Below are positions 1 through 7,808 of a stretch of 17,380 bases of DNA, piece after piece (the first letter of the stretch is position 1; each line of letters begins with the position of its first letter). The notes below the pieces were generated by a model. That model saw nothing but the letters and a program-made list of their open reading frames with translations. It had not been told where the DNA came from and searched no databases. A program made the translations under genes and the position numbers. Origin of the DNA: an uncultured Collinsella sp. (lineage in GTDB: Bacteria; Actinomycetota; Coriobacteriia; Coriobacteriales; Coriobacteriaceae). The stretch covers positions 1 to 17,380 of the forward strand of contig CAUFRY010000042.1 of assembly GCA_959028445.1 (NCBI GenBank), given 5' to 3'.

Positions 1-32
1 GAATTGGAGAGAACGCTCCCGCAAACTGCCTC

Positions 33-62
33 TTGACAACTTATAGGAGCGTCGGGTTTAAT
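33..62 (+). promoter_or_regulatory. Sigma-A-like promoter candidate reading rightward
   Basis: TTGACA at 33-38 and TTTAAT at 57-62 are separated by 18 bases, a perfect -35 and a 5/6 match to the -10. An inverted repeat ACGCTCC (13-19) / GGAGCGT (46-52) brackets the -35 hexamer and could be an operator. No credible plus-strand gene follows. A 14-bp palindrome (TCGCCA-GT-TGGCGA, 82-95) and then the terminator hairpin at 170-202 lie downstream, so any transcript would be about 130 nt and non-coding. Seen in sequence; activity is inferred. Confidence 0.4.
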
Positions 63-167
63 TTTGCTATTGGCACCATGGTCGCCAGTTGGCGATTCAG
101 CCCCGTAAACCGGTATAGTTGCGATTTGGTAGCATTTCCCAGCAAACCAAATAGTCTAACCAAACGC

Positions 168-202
168 AAAAAGCCCGACCTCCGTGTGGGAGATCGGGCT
201 TT
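168..202 (-). terminator. Rho-independent terminator of argS
   Basis: AAAGCCCGA (170-178) pairs with TCGGGCTTT (194-202). After one C/A mismatch, CTCC pairs with GGAG around a short GTGTG loop. The A-run at 168-172 gives a U-run on the minus strand, so it fits termination of the minus-strand argS gene, whose stop codon lies about 45 bases upstream in that direction. It may also stop rightward transcripts weakly, as the stem ends in TTT. Confidence 0.8.
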
Positions 203-247
203 CAAGGCTTTGTTAAACCAAGTCTATACGGTCAAATGACTCGATGA

Positions 248-2101
248 TTACATCTGCTCGGGCGCGGAAACGCCAACGAGGGTGAGCACCAGGGCGAGCG
301 TCACGCGAACGGCGTCGCAAGCGGCCAGACGGGCGCGCGAAAGCTCGGGGTCGACGGGACGGCCCTCGCTCGGCAGAACCTGGCAGGCAGCGTAGAAGCT
401 GTGGAAGTCGCCGGCGAGTTCCTCAGCAAAGTGCGTCAGACGGAACGGGGCGCGGTCGCGAGCGCAGCTGGCAATCAGGTCGGTGAGCTCGTTGAGCTTA
501 CGCGAAAGGGCGAGCTCGGTCGGGTCGGTCAGCAGCGAGTAATCGACGTTCTCACCGATGGCCTTGGCGGCAACGGCCTTCATGCCCATCTCGTCAGCCT
601 GCTCGGGCGTAACGTCGGCGGCACGGCGCAGGATGGAGCACACGCGGGCGTGAGCGTACTGCACGTAATAGACCGGGTTGGAGTTGTCGCGCTTCTTGAC
701 GGCCTCGATATCGAAGTCGACCATCTGGTTGGAGCTTTTGGAGATGAGCGTGTAGCGAGCGGCGTCGGAACCGACCTCGTCGACGAGCTCCTGCAGGGTC
801 ACCATGGTGCCCTTACGCTTGGACATACGGACGGGCTTGCCGTTGCGCAGCAGGTTGACGAGCTGGCCCAGCAGAACCTCAAACTTGCCGGGATAGCCAA
901 GAGCGTCGCAGACGCAGCGGACGCGCTCGATGTAGCCGTGGTGGTCGGCACCCCAGATGTCGATGACGTGGTCGACGCGCTGGAACTTATCCCAGTGATA
1001 GGCAACGTCGGAGGCGAAGTAGGTGTACTCGCCGTCGGACTTGATCAGGACGCGGTCCTTGTCATCGCCCAGGTCGGTGGAGCGGAACCACAGGGCGCCG
1101 TCCTTGGTGTAGAGGTAGCCCATCTTGTCGAGCTTCTCAAAAGCGCGGTCGACGGCAGAGGTGCCGGCGGTCTCGCCCTCGGTGTCCTTCACGTACAGCG
1201 AACGCTCGGAGTACCAACGATCGAAGTCGCAATTGACGGCGTGGCAGAGGTCGCGCATGTTGTCGACCATCTTCACATAGCCGCGCTCGCGGAAGCTCTC
1301 CATGCGCTCCTGAGGATCGGCCTCGACCCACTTATCGCCGTCGGTGCGCCAGAACTCGGCGGCCTCGTCGATAATGTAGTCGCCGCCATAGGAGTCCTTG
1401 CCCAGGGTCTCGGCAAAATTGTCCTGGTACGGATGGGTCTCGGGATGCTCGTCGTTCTCGTCGGCAACGAAGGCGTCGCGGTCTGCGATCAGCAGCTTGT
1501 GAGCCTCGTCGATATCCACGCCCTGCTTGGCGATGATGTCGGCAAGCTGCATATAGCGCGTGCTGATGGAGTTGCCGAAGGTGTTCATCTGAGAGCCGTG
1601 GTCGTTGATGTAGAACTCACGCTGGATGTCGTAACCGGCATGGTCCATAACGCGGCAGAGCGAATCGCCCAGAGCGGCCCAGCGGCCATGGCCGATGTGC
1701 ATGGGGCCGACGGGGTTGGCGGAGACGAACTCGACCTGGGTCTTCAGGCCGCCACCGACGTTGGACTTAGCGAAGTCCATACCCTTCTCGCGAGCCTCGC
1801 CAAAGATGGCATTCTTGACGGCAACGGAGAGGTAGAAGTTGATGAAGCCGGGGCCTGCGATCTCGACCTTCTCGATCGCGGGGTCCTCGGGCATATGGGC
1901 AACGATGGCCTCGGCGATCTTGCGCGGGGCGCAATGGGCCAGCTTGGCGGACTTCAGGGCCATGGTAGAGGTCCACTCGCCATGAGAAGTGTCAGCCGGT
2001 CGCTCGATAGCGCAATCGTCAAGTTCAAATGCAGAAAGGTCGCCGGCCTCCTGGGCCGCAGCAAGCGCAGCGCGTACCAGCTCTTCAATCTTCTCGGGCA
2101 T
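248..2101 (-). CDS. argS: Arginyl-tRNA synthetase (class I)
   Basis: Charges tRNA-Arg with arginine in the cytoplasm. The protein is 617 aa, close to the upper end of usual bacterial ArgRS length. It carries the N-terminal ArgRS tRNA-recognition domain (about 1-90), the class I HIGH motif as PMHIGHG (HIGH at 135-138) preceded by VSANPVG, a KMSKS-type motif as RMSKR (425-429), and a C-terminal helical DALR anticodon-binding domain (about 480-617) ending in the family-typical APEQM. I chose the ATG at 2101 because AAGGAGG lies at the right distance upstream (about 2104-2112 on the minus strand). A longer in-frame reading to 2230 has no family homology at its start. The gene diverges from carD and ends at a hairpin terminator. 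No leader resembling a T-box is visible. Confidence 0.97.
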   Translation of the reverse strand: MPEKIEELVRAALAAAQEAGDLSAFELDDCAIERPADTSHGEWTSTMALKSAKLAHCAPRKIAEAIVAHMPEDPAIEKVEIAGPGFINFYLSVAVKNAIFGEAREKGMDFAKSNVGGGLKTQVEFVSANPVGPMHIGHGRWAALGDSLCRVMDHAGYDIQREFYINDHGSQMNTFGNSISTRYMQLADIIAKQGVDIDEAHKLLIADRDAFVADENDEHPETHPYQDNFAETLGKDSYGGDYIIDEAAEFWRTDGDKWVEADPQERMESFRERGYVKMVDNMRDLCHAVNCDFDRWYSERSLYVKDTEGETAGTSAVDRAFEKLDKMGYLYTKDGALWFRSTDLGDDKDRVLIKSDGEYTYFASDVAYHWDKFQRVDHVIDIWGADHHGYIERVRCVCDALGYPGKFEVLLGQLVNLLRNGKPVRMSKRKGTMVTLQELVDEVGSDAARYTLISKSSNQMVDFDIEAVKKRDNSNPVYYVQYAHARVCSILRRAADVTPEQADEMGMKAVAAKAIGENVDYSLLTDPTELALSRKLNELTDLIASCARDRAPFRLTHFAEELAGDFHSFYAACQVLPSEGRPVDPELSRARLAACDAVRVTLALVLTLVGVSAPEQM

Positions 2102-2273
2102 AGATCCTCCTTGTGTTAAAGCCCCCGAGCTCTTGGTCACTCGTAGGGCAAAAGCCAGAGTTTGTAGCACTCTATCACAAGCGACGGGCACTGTCGCAGG
2201 GTAAAGCCAATCGATATTGCATATGCACAAAATTGACTACAGCTTGCATGGAGTCACTCAAAGATGCCAGTCT

Positions 2274-2309
2274 GCCTGCAGATTATGCAGGCGTTGAAAA
2301 TGCATAAAG
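2274..2309. repeat. Overlapping inverted repeats in the argS/carD divergent region
   Basis: GCCTGCA (2274-2280) and TGCAGGC (2286-2292) form a 7-bp inverted repeat with a 5-base centre. Overlapping it, TTATGCA (2283-2289) and TGCATAA (2301-2307) form a second inverted repeat. TGCATAAAG recurs at 2301-2309 and 2370-2378. TGCATA resembles the half-site of actinobacterial ArgR boxes, but the arms point outward and the spacing is not that of a standard ARG box. Likely regulatory, factor unknown. Confidence 0.35.
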
Positions 2310-2443
2310 GTGTGAATGAGCTGCGCCTGTTATCGAATACTCTTACCTATCGGAGTTGTGTGCTTTTCCTGCATAAAGTAAGGGTTTGCGCACGTCAGCG
2401 TGTTATTCTAGACATACGTAAATTCGTATAAGTTGGAGGTAGC

Positions 2444-2929
2444 ATGTTCTCAATCGGTCAACACGTCATTCATCCGGGTCAGGGAGTCTGCACCGTCGTC
2501 GGTTTTAGGGACGACACACCGCAGCCCATGCTACTGCTCGAGACCAAGCAGGGACATGCGCAGACGATCCTCATGTACCCCGTGGCGCAGGCCGACCGTT
2601 TGCACGCCGCCATCTCGCAGCAAGATGCCGAGCACCTGCTTAGCCACTATGACGAGCTGGAGTGCGACACTTTTACCGAGCGCAACAGTTCACTTGAGGA
2701 GACGCACTTTAAGCAGCAGCTCAAGCTGGGCGCGCCCGAGACGGTCCGCGTGGCAAAGACCATGATGCACCGCATTCGCCAGGCCGAGGAAGCTGATAAA
2801 AAACCCAGCTCCTACTACATGCGCGTACTCAAGGAGGCCAAACGCCGCTCCATCGAGGAGTTCGCCGTGGCCTTGGGCGTCACCGAGGAGGCCGCCGAAG
2901 CCCGCCTAGCCCAAGCCGCCCTCAACTAA
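2444..2929 (+). CDS. CarD-family RNA-polymerase-binding transcription regulator
   Basis: A 161-aa CarD/CdnL-type protein. Members bind the beta subunit of RNA polymerase and stabilise open promoter complexes, especially at rRNA promoters. The N-terminal RNAP-interaction (Tudor-like) domain, about residues 1-60, starts FSIGQHVIHPGQGVC, the characteristic opening of the family. The rest is helical with basic patches (MMHRIRQ, KEAKRRS), as expected for the DNA-binding half. The ATG at 2444 has GGAGGT a few bases upstream. A weak promoter may lie at 2386-2414 (TTGCGC then TAGACA, 17-base gap), but I do not rely on it. It is divergent from argS with a 342-bp gap. The repeat hairpin 14 bases after its stop probably ends the transcript. 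Which CarD paralogue this is cannot be told from one window. Confidence 0.9.
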   Translation: MFSIGQHVIHPGQGVCTVVGFRDDTPQPMLLLETKQGHAQTILMYPVAQADRLHAAISQQDAEHLLSHYDELECDTFTERNSSLEETHFKQQLKLGAPETVRVAKTMMHRIRQAEEADKKPSSYYMRVLKEAKRRSIEEFAVALGVTEEAAEARLAQAALN

Positions 2930-2942
2930 CCCATCCGCGCCA

Positions 2943-2983
2943 AAAACCACCACAAAGGGGACAGGCACCTTTGTGGTGGTTTT
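2943..2983. repeat. Hairpin repeat copy 1 (ACCACCACAAAGG family), likely carD terminator
   Basis: AAAACCACCACAAAGG (2943-2958) pairs perfectly over 16 bp with CCTTTGTGGTGGTTTT (2968-2983) around the loop GGACAGGCA. It lies directly after carD. The terminal TTTT gives it terminator character on the plus strand. Five related copies occur elsewhere in the window. Confidence 0.9.
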
Positions 2984-3037
2984 CGTGTTCTAGTAGTATT
3001 CATTCTTATCGATACCCACGAGCACAAGGAGTCTGTT

Positions 3038-3637
3038 ATGTCAGAGCCGCTTACCGCCGGAATCACCCGCGACCGCGCGTTCGAACTGCTCAACGAGCAC
3101 AACAAGGACCCGTTCCACATCACCCATGGCGAGACGGTCGAGGGCACTATGCGCTACTTTGCGCGCGAGTTCGACCCCGAGAACGAGGAGTTTTGGGGCA
3201 CCGTCGGTCTGCTGCACGACCTGGATTGGGAGGAGCATGAGGACGACCCCATGAACCACACCATCTATGCTGCCGAGATTCTTAAGGATGAAGGTGCGTC
3301 TCCCGAGCTCATTCGCGCCATCCAGACGCACACGTCCGACTTCAACACCTCGCTGCCCAAACCCGAGCTGCAGATGGAAAAGATCCTGTTTGCCTGCGAT
3401 GAGCTCACCGGCCTGATCGGCGCTGCAGTCATCATGCGTCCGAGCAAAAGCGTCATGGACTTTACGACCAAGTCGCTCAAGAAGAAGTTCAAGGACAAGC
3501 GCTTTGCCGCTGGCTGTTCGCGCGACGTGATTACGCAGGGCGCCGAGATGCTGGGTTGGGAGCTACCCGAACTCTTTGACCGCACCATCGCGGCCATGCA
3601 GTCCTTCGCCCCCGACCGCGATACCTTCCAGGCCTAA
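3038..3637 (+). CDS. HD-domain metal-dependent hydrolase (HDIG-type), substrate unknown
   Basis: A 199-aa protein built around one HD domain. His30 (ITHGE), the His60-Asp61 pair in GLLHDLDWEEH, His74 (MNHTI) and His98 (IQTHT) are spaced like the metal ligands of HD phosphohydrolases. Short standalone HD proteins of this type are widespread and mostly uncharacterised, so the substrate (nucleotide or other phosphoester) is not predictable here. The ATG at 3038 has AAGGAG (3026-3031) upstream. The C-terminal third (about 120-199) is helical with a lysine-rich stretch (KSLKKKFKDKR) that could bind a polyanion; that is inference. It sits between two copies of the hairpin repeat. The downstream copy separates it from the convergent proA. 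No partner gene is apparent. Confidence 0.85.
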   Translation: MSEPLTAGITRDRAFELLNEHNKDPFHITHGETVEGTMRYFAREFDPENEEFWGTVGLLHDLDWEEHEDDPMNHTIYAAEILKDEGASPELIRAIQTHTSDFNTSLPKPELQMEKILFACDELTGLIGAAVIMRPSKSVMDFTTKSLKKKFKDKRFAAGCSRDVITQGAEMLGWELPELFDRTIAAMQSFAPDRDTFQA

Positions 3638-3652
3638 CCGCCCACGCCACCT

Positions 3653-3693
3653 AAAACCACCACAAAGGGGAAAGGCACCTTTGTGGTGGTTTT
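3653..3693. repeat. Hairpin repeat copy 2, between convergent genes
   Basis: AAAACCACCACAAAGG (3653-3668) pairs over 16 bp with CCTTTGTGGTGGTTTT (3678-3693). The loop is GGAAAGGCA, one base different from copy 1, while the arms are identical. It occupies the gap between the convergent HD-domain gene and proA and is symmetric enough to terminate both. Confidence 0.9.
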
Positions 3694-3706
3694 TCTTGCG
3701 CGGGCG

Positions 3707-4993
3707 TTAGGGGCGGACCTGGCCGGTGCCGCGGAGCTTGTATTTGTAGGTGGTGAGGGCCTCGGCGGCAAAGGGGCCACGGGCGTGGAGTTTTTGGGTC
3801 GAGATGCCGATCTCGGCGCCCAGGCCAAACTCGCCGCCGTCAGTGAAGCGAGTGCTGGCGTTGGAGTACACGGCCGAGGCATCGACCGCATCAAGGAAGC
3901 GCTCGCAAGCATCCGTGTCCTCGGCAACGACGGCCTCGGAGTGCATGGTGCCGTAGCGGTTGATGTGCTCGATGGCCTCGTCCTCGCTAGCCACGACCTT
4001 CACACTCATCTCGAGCGCCAGGTACTCGCGACCCCAGTCCTCCTCAGTCGCGGCGACGTAGTCATCGCCCTCTACAAAGCCGGCGTCGGCGCACGCGGCG
4101 CACGTGGCCTCGTCGCCGTGAATGAGCACGCCGTGGTCGTGCAGCACGGCAACGACCGCAGGCAAAAACGCATCGGCCACAGCACGGTCGACCAGCAGCG
4201 ACTCGGCGGCATTGCACACGCCTACGCGCTGGGTCTTGGCATTGACGATAATGTTGAGCGCCTTATCAAAGTCGGCGGATTCATGCACGTAGATGTGGCA
4301 GTTGCCCGTGCCCGTCTCGATCACCGGAACGAGCGACTCGCGCACGCAGCGCTGAATCAGGCCTGCACCGCCGCGCGGAATGAGCACGTCGACGATACCG
4401 CGGAGCTTCATGAGCTCGCCGGCGGCTTCGCGATCGGTGGACTCAATCATCGAGACGGCCTCGCGCGGGAAGCCCTTGGCCTCGAGCGCATCGGCCAGCA
4501 GCTCGGCGATCATGGCACACGAGTGATAGGCCAGCGAGCCGCCGCGCAGAATGCAGGCGTTGCCGGTACGGATGCAGATGCCTGCGGCGTCGGCCGTCAC
4601 GTTGGGGCGCGCCTCGTAGACCATAGCGACCAGGCCCAGCGGCACACTCACACGGGTCAGGTCCACGCCGCTTGCAAGCACGCGGTGGTCGAGCACGCGG
4701 CCCACAGGATCGGGCAGCTCGGCAAGCTTTTCCAGGCCGGCGGCCATGCCCTCGACGCGCTCGGGCGTCAGCAGCAGGCGATCGAGCAGTCCGGCCGAGG
4801 TACCCGCATCGCGCGCGGCGGACATATCGAGCTCGTTGGCGGCGACGATGGAGTCGACACCGTTGCGCAGTGCTGCGGCCATGGCGCGCACGGCCTCCTG
4901 GCGCTGTTCATCGCTCGCCGTGGCAAGCGAGGCCGACGCTGCCTTGGCGGCAACGGCAAGATCGTGGACATACGTGGCTATATCGACCGACAT
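3707..4993 (-). CDS. proA: Glutamate-5-semialdehyde dehydrogenase (gamma-glutamyl phosphate reductase)
   Basis: Second enzyme of proline synthesis: NADPH-dependent reduction of gamma-glutamyl phosphate to glutamate-5-semialdehyde in the cytoplasm. It is 428 aa, a normal length. It has the aldehyde-dehydrogenase fold with the family signatures YEARPN (126-131), PRGG near 207, the catalytic Cys260 in VGVCNAAE, and the C-terminal FGLGAEIGIST block (about 389-398). The start ATG at 4993 is preceded by AGGAGAAAGG, though AGGAG itself sits rather far away. It is transcribed divergently from the peptidase gene, with about 110 bp between, and converges on the HD-domain gene with repeat copy 2 as probable terminator. 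proB, its usual operon partner, is on the same strand but about 1.6 kb away, beyond an oppositely oriented gene. Confidence 0.97.
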   Translation of the reverse strand: MSVDIATYVHDLAVAAKAASASLATASDEQRQEAVRAMAAALRNGVDSIVAANELDMSAARDAGTSAGLLDRLLLTPERVEGMAAGLEKLAELPDPVGRVLDHRVLASGVDLTRVSVPLGLVAMVYEARPNVTADAAGICIRTGNACILRGGSLAYHSCAMIAELLADALEAKGFPREAVSMIESTDREAAGELMKLRGIVDVLIPRGGAGLIQRCVRESLVPVIETGTGNCHIYVHESADFDKALNIIVNAKTQRVGVCNAAESLLVDRAVADAFLPAVVAVLHDHGVLIHGDEATCAACADAGFVEGDDYVAATEEDWGREYLALEMSVKVVASEDEAIEHINRYGTMHSEAVVAEDTDACERFLDAVDASAVYSNASTRFTDGGEFGLGAEIGISTQKLHARGPFAAEALTTYKYKLRGTGQVRP

Positions 4994-5036
4994 GGGCGGC
5001 CCTTTCTCCTAGAAGTTTGCAACCATGGTAGCCGAT

Positions 5037-5067
5037 TTGCGCATGGCCTCGCCCGCGGCGGTAGAAT
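5037..5067 (+). promoter_or_regulatory. Possible promoter of the prolyl-aminopeptidase-like gene
   Basis: TTGCGC (5037-5042) and TAGAAT (5062-5067, 5/6 match to the -10) lie in the proA/peptidase divergent gap, about 40 bases before the start codon at 5106. The 19-base spacing is longer than ideal, so this is a tentative call. Confidence 0.35.
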
Positions 5068-5105
5068 TGGTCAACCCGAAACACCGCAACGAACGGAAGA
5101 CTCAC

Positions 5106-6524
5106 ATGGCCCTCATCACTTCGTACCACGTCCCCGGCCTTTACGTCGAGGACCACAGCATCGACGTCCCCCTTGACTGGCGCGGCCTGGAGCCGATGCT
5201 CCTGGCCGTCGGCAGTACCATGCGCCGCGGCGCCATGCCGGCACCCATCGCCGGCGCGCCCGAGAGCATCAAGCTCTTCTACCGCGTGGTTAGCGCGCCC
5301 GACCGCATCAACGACGATCTGCCGCTGCTCCTGTTTTTGCAGGGCGGCCCCGGCGGCGAGAGCCCACGTCCGCTGTCGCCCACAAGCGACGGCTGGATCG
5401 AGGAGGCCGTCAAGCACTTCCGCGTGGTCCTTCCCGACCAGCGCGGCACCGGACGCAGTAGCTGCGTGGACGGACGCACGATCAAGGCACTGGGTGATCG
5501 CGCAACGGCCGCCGGCGCCGATACAGCACGCTCGCAGGCGGACTTCCTCAAGCGCCACCTCGCCAGCTCCATCGTGCGCGATTTTGAGTACCTGCGTCTA
5601 GTGGGCTTTGGCGGCAAGCCGTGGGTCACGCTCGGCCAGAGCTACGGCGGCTTTTTGACGCTGAGCTATCTGTCGCTCTTCCCCGAGGGCGTGGCGGCAA
5701 GCTTTACCTGCGGCGGCATTCCGCACGTGCCGGCGAGCGCCAGCGAGGTCTACGCGCACACCTTCCCACGCATGGCAGCCAAGACGCAGCAGTATTACGA
5801 CCGCTACCCCGCCGACGTCGAGCGCGTGGCGACCCTGGCAGATACCCTCGAGGAGCAAAAGCCCGTGCTGCCCGACGGCTCGCCGATGACGGTCGAGCGC
5901 CTACAGCTCATGGGCAGCGACTTTGGCATGAAGCCGAGCTTTGAGCGCATGCATTGGATTATCGATCACGCTTTTGTTGACGGCGACGGCACGCTGGCCT
6001 GCGGCGCCTCGGTATCTGACAGCTTTTTGATGCGCGCCTTCGAGCGCACCAACACGCGCACAAACCCGCTGTACTGGACACTGCAGGAGTTCATCTACGC
6101 CGACGGCGATACCATGCCCATTCGCTGGGCCGCGGCAGAAGAGAAGGCACGCCGTGCCGAGTTCGACACCCTCGCGCGCCCGCTCATGTTTACCGGCGAG
6201 GCCATGTTCCCGTGGATGTTCGAGCAGATGCCCGAGCTTAAGCCGTTTAAACCCGCCATGGACCTGCTGATGGAAGACACCAGCTGGGACAAGATCTACG
6301 ACCCGCAGCGCCTGGCTTGCAACGAGGTGCCGCTCCAGGCCGCGGTGTACTTCGATGACATGTACGTGGACTCGGGCATGCAGCTCGACACGCTCGACCG
6401 CGTGGGCAACTCGCACGCCTGGGTGACCAACGAGTTCGAGCACGACGGCCTGCACGGCAGCGTGGTATTCAAGCACCTCTTCGACGAGGCCCTCAACCGC
6501 GGAGACCTGCGCCGAATCTTCTAG
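5106..6524 (+). CDS. Alpha/beta hydrolase, prolyl-aminopeptidase (S33) family
   Basis: A 472-aa serine hydrolase of the proline-iminopeptidase type, which removes N-terminal proline from peptides. It shows the S33 oxyanion-hole motif QGGPGG (79-84), DQRGTGRS (111-118), and the nucleophile elbow GQSYGG with Ser179. Candidate acid and base residues are near the C-terminus (FDDMYVDS, 416-423, and the His-rich EFEHDGLHGS, 443-452). No signal peptide or membrane segment is seen, so it is probably cytoplasmic. The ATG at 5106 has GGAAGA upstream and starts the natural MALITSYHVPG; a longer reading from 5025 runs into the promoter region. It lies between proA and proB on the opposite strand, which supports a proline link. 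Proline specificity is family-based inference; other small-residue substrates are possible. Confidence 0.88.
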   Translation: MALITSYHVPGLYVEDHSIDVPLDWRGLEPMLLAVGSTMRRGAMPAPIAGAPESIKLFYRVVSAPDRINDDLPLLLFLQGGPGGESPRPLSPTSDGWIEEAVKHFRVVLPDQRGTGRSSCVDGRTIKALGDRATAAGADTARSQADFLKRHLASSIVRDFEYLRLVGFGGKPWVTLGQSYGGFLTLSYLSLFPEGVAASFTCGGIPHVPASASEVYAHTFPRMAAKTQQYYDRYPADVERVATLADTLEEQKPVLPDGSPMTVERLQLMGSDFGMKPSFERMHWIIDHAFVDGDGTLACGASVSDSFLMRAFERTNTRTNPLYWTLQEFIYADGDTMPIRWAAAEEKARRAEFDTLARPLMFTGEAMFPWMFEQMPELKPFKPAMDLLMEDTSWDKIYDPQRLACNEVPLQAAVYFDDMYVDSGMQLDTLDRVGNSHAWVTNEFEHDGLHGSVVFKHLFDEALNRGDLRRIF

Positions 6525-6542
6525 CAAAGGAGTATCCCCACC

Positions 6543-6577
6543 TGCCGGCACAATAGGAACGTCCCCAAGTGCCGGCA
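6543..6577. repeat. Hairpin with TGCCGGCAC arms, REP-like
   Basis: TGCCGGCAC (6543-6551) and GTGCCGGCA (6569-6577) form a 9-bp stem around a 17-base loop containing GGAACGTCCCC. On the minus strand the loop reads GGGGAC, the same core as in the ACCACCACAAAGG repeats. It lies between the convergent peptidase gene and proB. One copy only is seen here, so repeat status is an inference. Confidence 0.5.
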
Positions 6578-6603
6578 AAAGCGAGGTAGCGCTGCCTCGC
6601 TTT
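6578..6603 (-). terminator. Bidirectional terminator between the peptidase gene and proB
   Basis: AAAGCGAGG (6578-6586) pairs with CCTCGCTTT (6595-6603) over 9 bp, with a T/G wobble and the self-complementary AGCGCT at the tip. On the minus strand it is followed by TTTTG and overlaps the proB stop codon (6602-6604). On the plus strand the stem ends in TTTAT. Confidence 0.75.
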
Positions 6604-7729
6604 ATGCAAATACAATCAAGTTGTCTCGATGGATCGCCGGCTTCTCGGCCAGGTCTGCCAGCAGACGGTTACCGGCAATCTGGTCCTGGCGGCGGCCGGC
6701 GGCAAGTTCCAGCACGTCCGAATCGGCCTCGGCGATACCGCGGGCGACGACCATACCGCTCGGATCGCACACATCGAGCACATCGCCCTCGGCAAACTGG
6801 CCATCGACCTCGCGAATACCCACCGCAAGCAAGGAAGAGCCACGGCTGACCAGCGCCTTCGCGGCACCGTCGTCAACCGTCACCGAGCCATGCGCCTTGT
6901 CTCCCAGTGCGATCCACAGCTTGCGGGGTGCGATGTCCAGACGCTCCGCCGGCGGATCGAACAGCGTGCCCACGCTCTCGCCGCGGGCGAGGCGCACGAG
7001 CGCATCGGGCTCCTCGCCCGAGCAAATCACGCTCTGAATACCCGCCGTCATCAGGATGCGGCTCGCGCGAATCTTGGTGATCATGCCGCCCGTGCCCACC
7101 GAAGTCGAAGAATCGCCTGCCGAGGCGATAATCTTGGCATCGATCTTATGCACGACCGGGACGAACTCGGCCGTGGGGTCCTCGTGCGGATTGGCGGTAT
7201 AGAGGCCATCGATGTCCGAGAGCGTCACGCACAGATCGGCAGAAACCAGGCAGCTCACAAGCGCCGCCAGCGTGTCGTTGTCGCCAAACTTGATCTCGTC
7301 GACGGTGACGGTATCGTTCTCGTTGACGACCGGCACCACGCCCAGCTCCACCAGGCGCAGCAGGGCGTCGCGTGCATGCAGGTAGGACGTGCGGCGGGCC
7401 GTGTCGTGGCGCGTGAGCAGTACGAGCGAGGTGAGCAGGTCGCGCGCATGGAACTCCTCGTCGTAGGCCGACGAGATGATGCACTGACCAGCCGAGGCGC
7501 AGGCCTGCAGGCTCGGAAGGTCGCCGACCGGCTTGCGGTCGAAGCCCAACACGGGATAGCCACAGGCAATAGCGCCCGAGCTCACCACGACCAGACGCCA
7601 GCCGAGCTTGCGCAGCACTGCGGCTTGATCGGCAAGTCCGCCGATAAAGGCGCGGTTGACCTTGCCATCGGCGCCCACCACCGTGGACGAACCGATCTTT
7701 ACCACCATCGTTTTATAAGAAGTCGTCAT
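6602..7729 (-). CDS. proB: Glutamate 5-kinase with C-terminal PUA domain
   Basis: First, feedback-regulated enzyme of proline synthesis: ATP-dependent phosphorylation of glutamate in the cytoplasm. At 375 aa it matches the two-domain form. The amino-acid-kinase domain (about 1-255) shows VVKIGSSTV (9-17), VVSSGAI, VNENDTVT, KFGDNDTLAA and SVGTGGMITK. The PUA domain (about 280-360) follows. The chosen ATG gives an N-terminus of the same length as E. coli ProB, but no clear Shine-Dalgarno precedes it. TATAAA lies inside the first codons, just before a second in-frame ATG (MVVKIGSS), so a shorter, nearly leaderless start is conceivable. It follows pncB on the same strand by about 80 bp. That gap holds a GC-rich hairpin without a U-run, so read-through from pncB is plausible. 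Confidence 0.96.
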   Translation of the reverse strand: MTTSYKTMVVKIGSSTVVGADGKVNRAFIGGLADQAAVLRKLGWRLVVVSSGAIACGYPVLGFDRKPVGDLPSLQACASAGQCIISSAYDEEFHARDLLTSLVLLTRHDTARRTSYLHARDALLRLVELGVVPVVNENDTVTVDEIKFGDNDTLAALVSCLVSADLCVTLSDIDGLYTANPHEDPTAEFVPVVHKIDAKIIASAGDSSTSVGTGGMITKIRASRILMTAGIQSVICSGEEPDALVRLARGESVGTLFDPPAERLDIAPRKLWIALGDKAHGSVTVDDGAAKALVSRGSSLLAVGIREVDGQFAEGDVLDVCDPSGMVVARGIAEADSDVLELAAGRRQDQIAGNRLLADLAEKPAIHRDNLIVFA

Positions 7730-7808
7730 ACGTCAAACCAATCAACTGTTCAGCGAACGGCCGAGCTGGCGGCCAAGGGAGCGTGACTCGCCCCTACCGC
7801 CCAAAGAA

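Noticed and set aside
33..239. 68-codon frame at the left edge
   Set aside because: Its TTG start is the -35 hexamer of a promoter candidate, it runs through a terminator hairpin, and it shows no protein-like composition or ribosome-binding site.
401..2119. Long plus-strand open frame (572 codons) antisense to argS
   Set aside because: It mirrors the argS codon pattern, has low-complexity Val/Leu/Asp/Gly composition and no domain. Similar long antisense frames oppose proA, proB, pncB, trpS and degV and are GC-bias shadows.
7730..7808. Terminator between pncB and proB
   Set aside because: A GGCGG/CCGCC hairpin with an inner GGGGCG/CGCTCC stem can form, but no U-run follows, so I do not call it a terminator.
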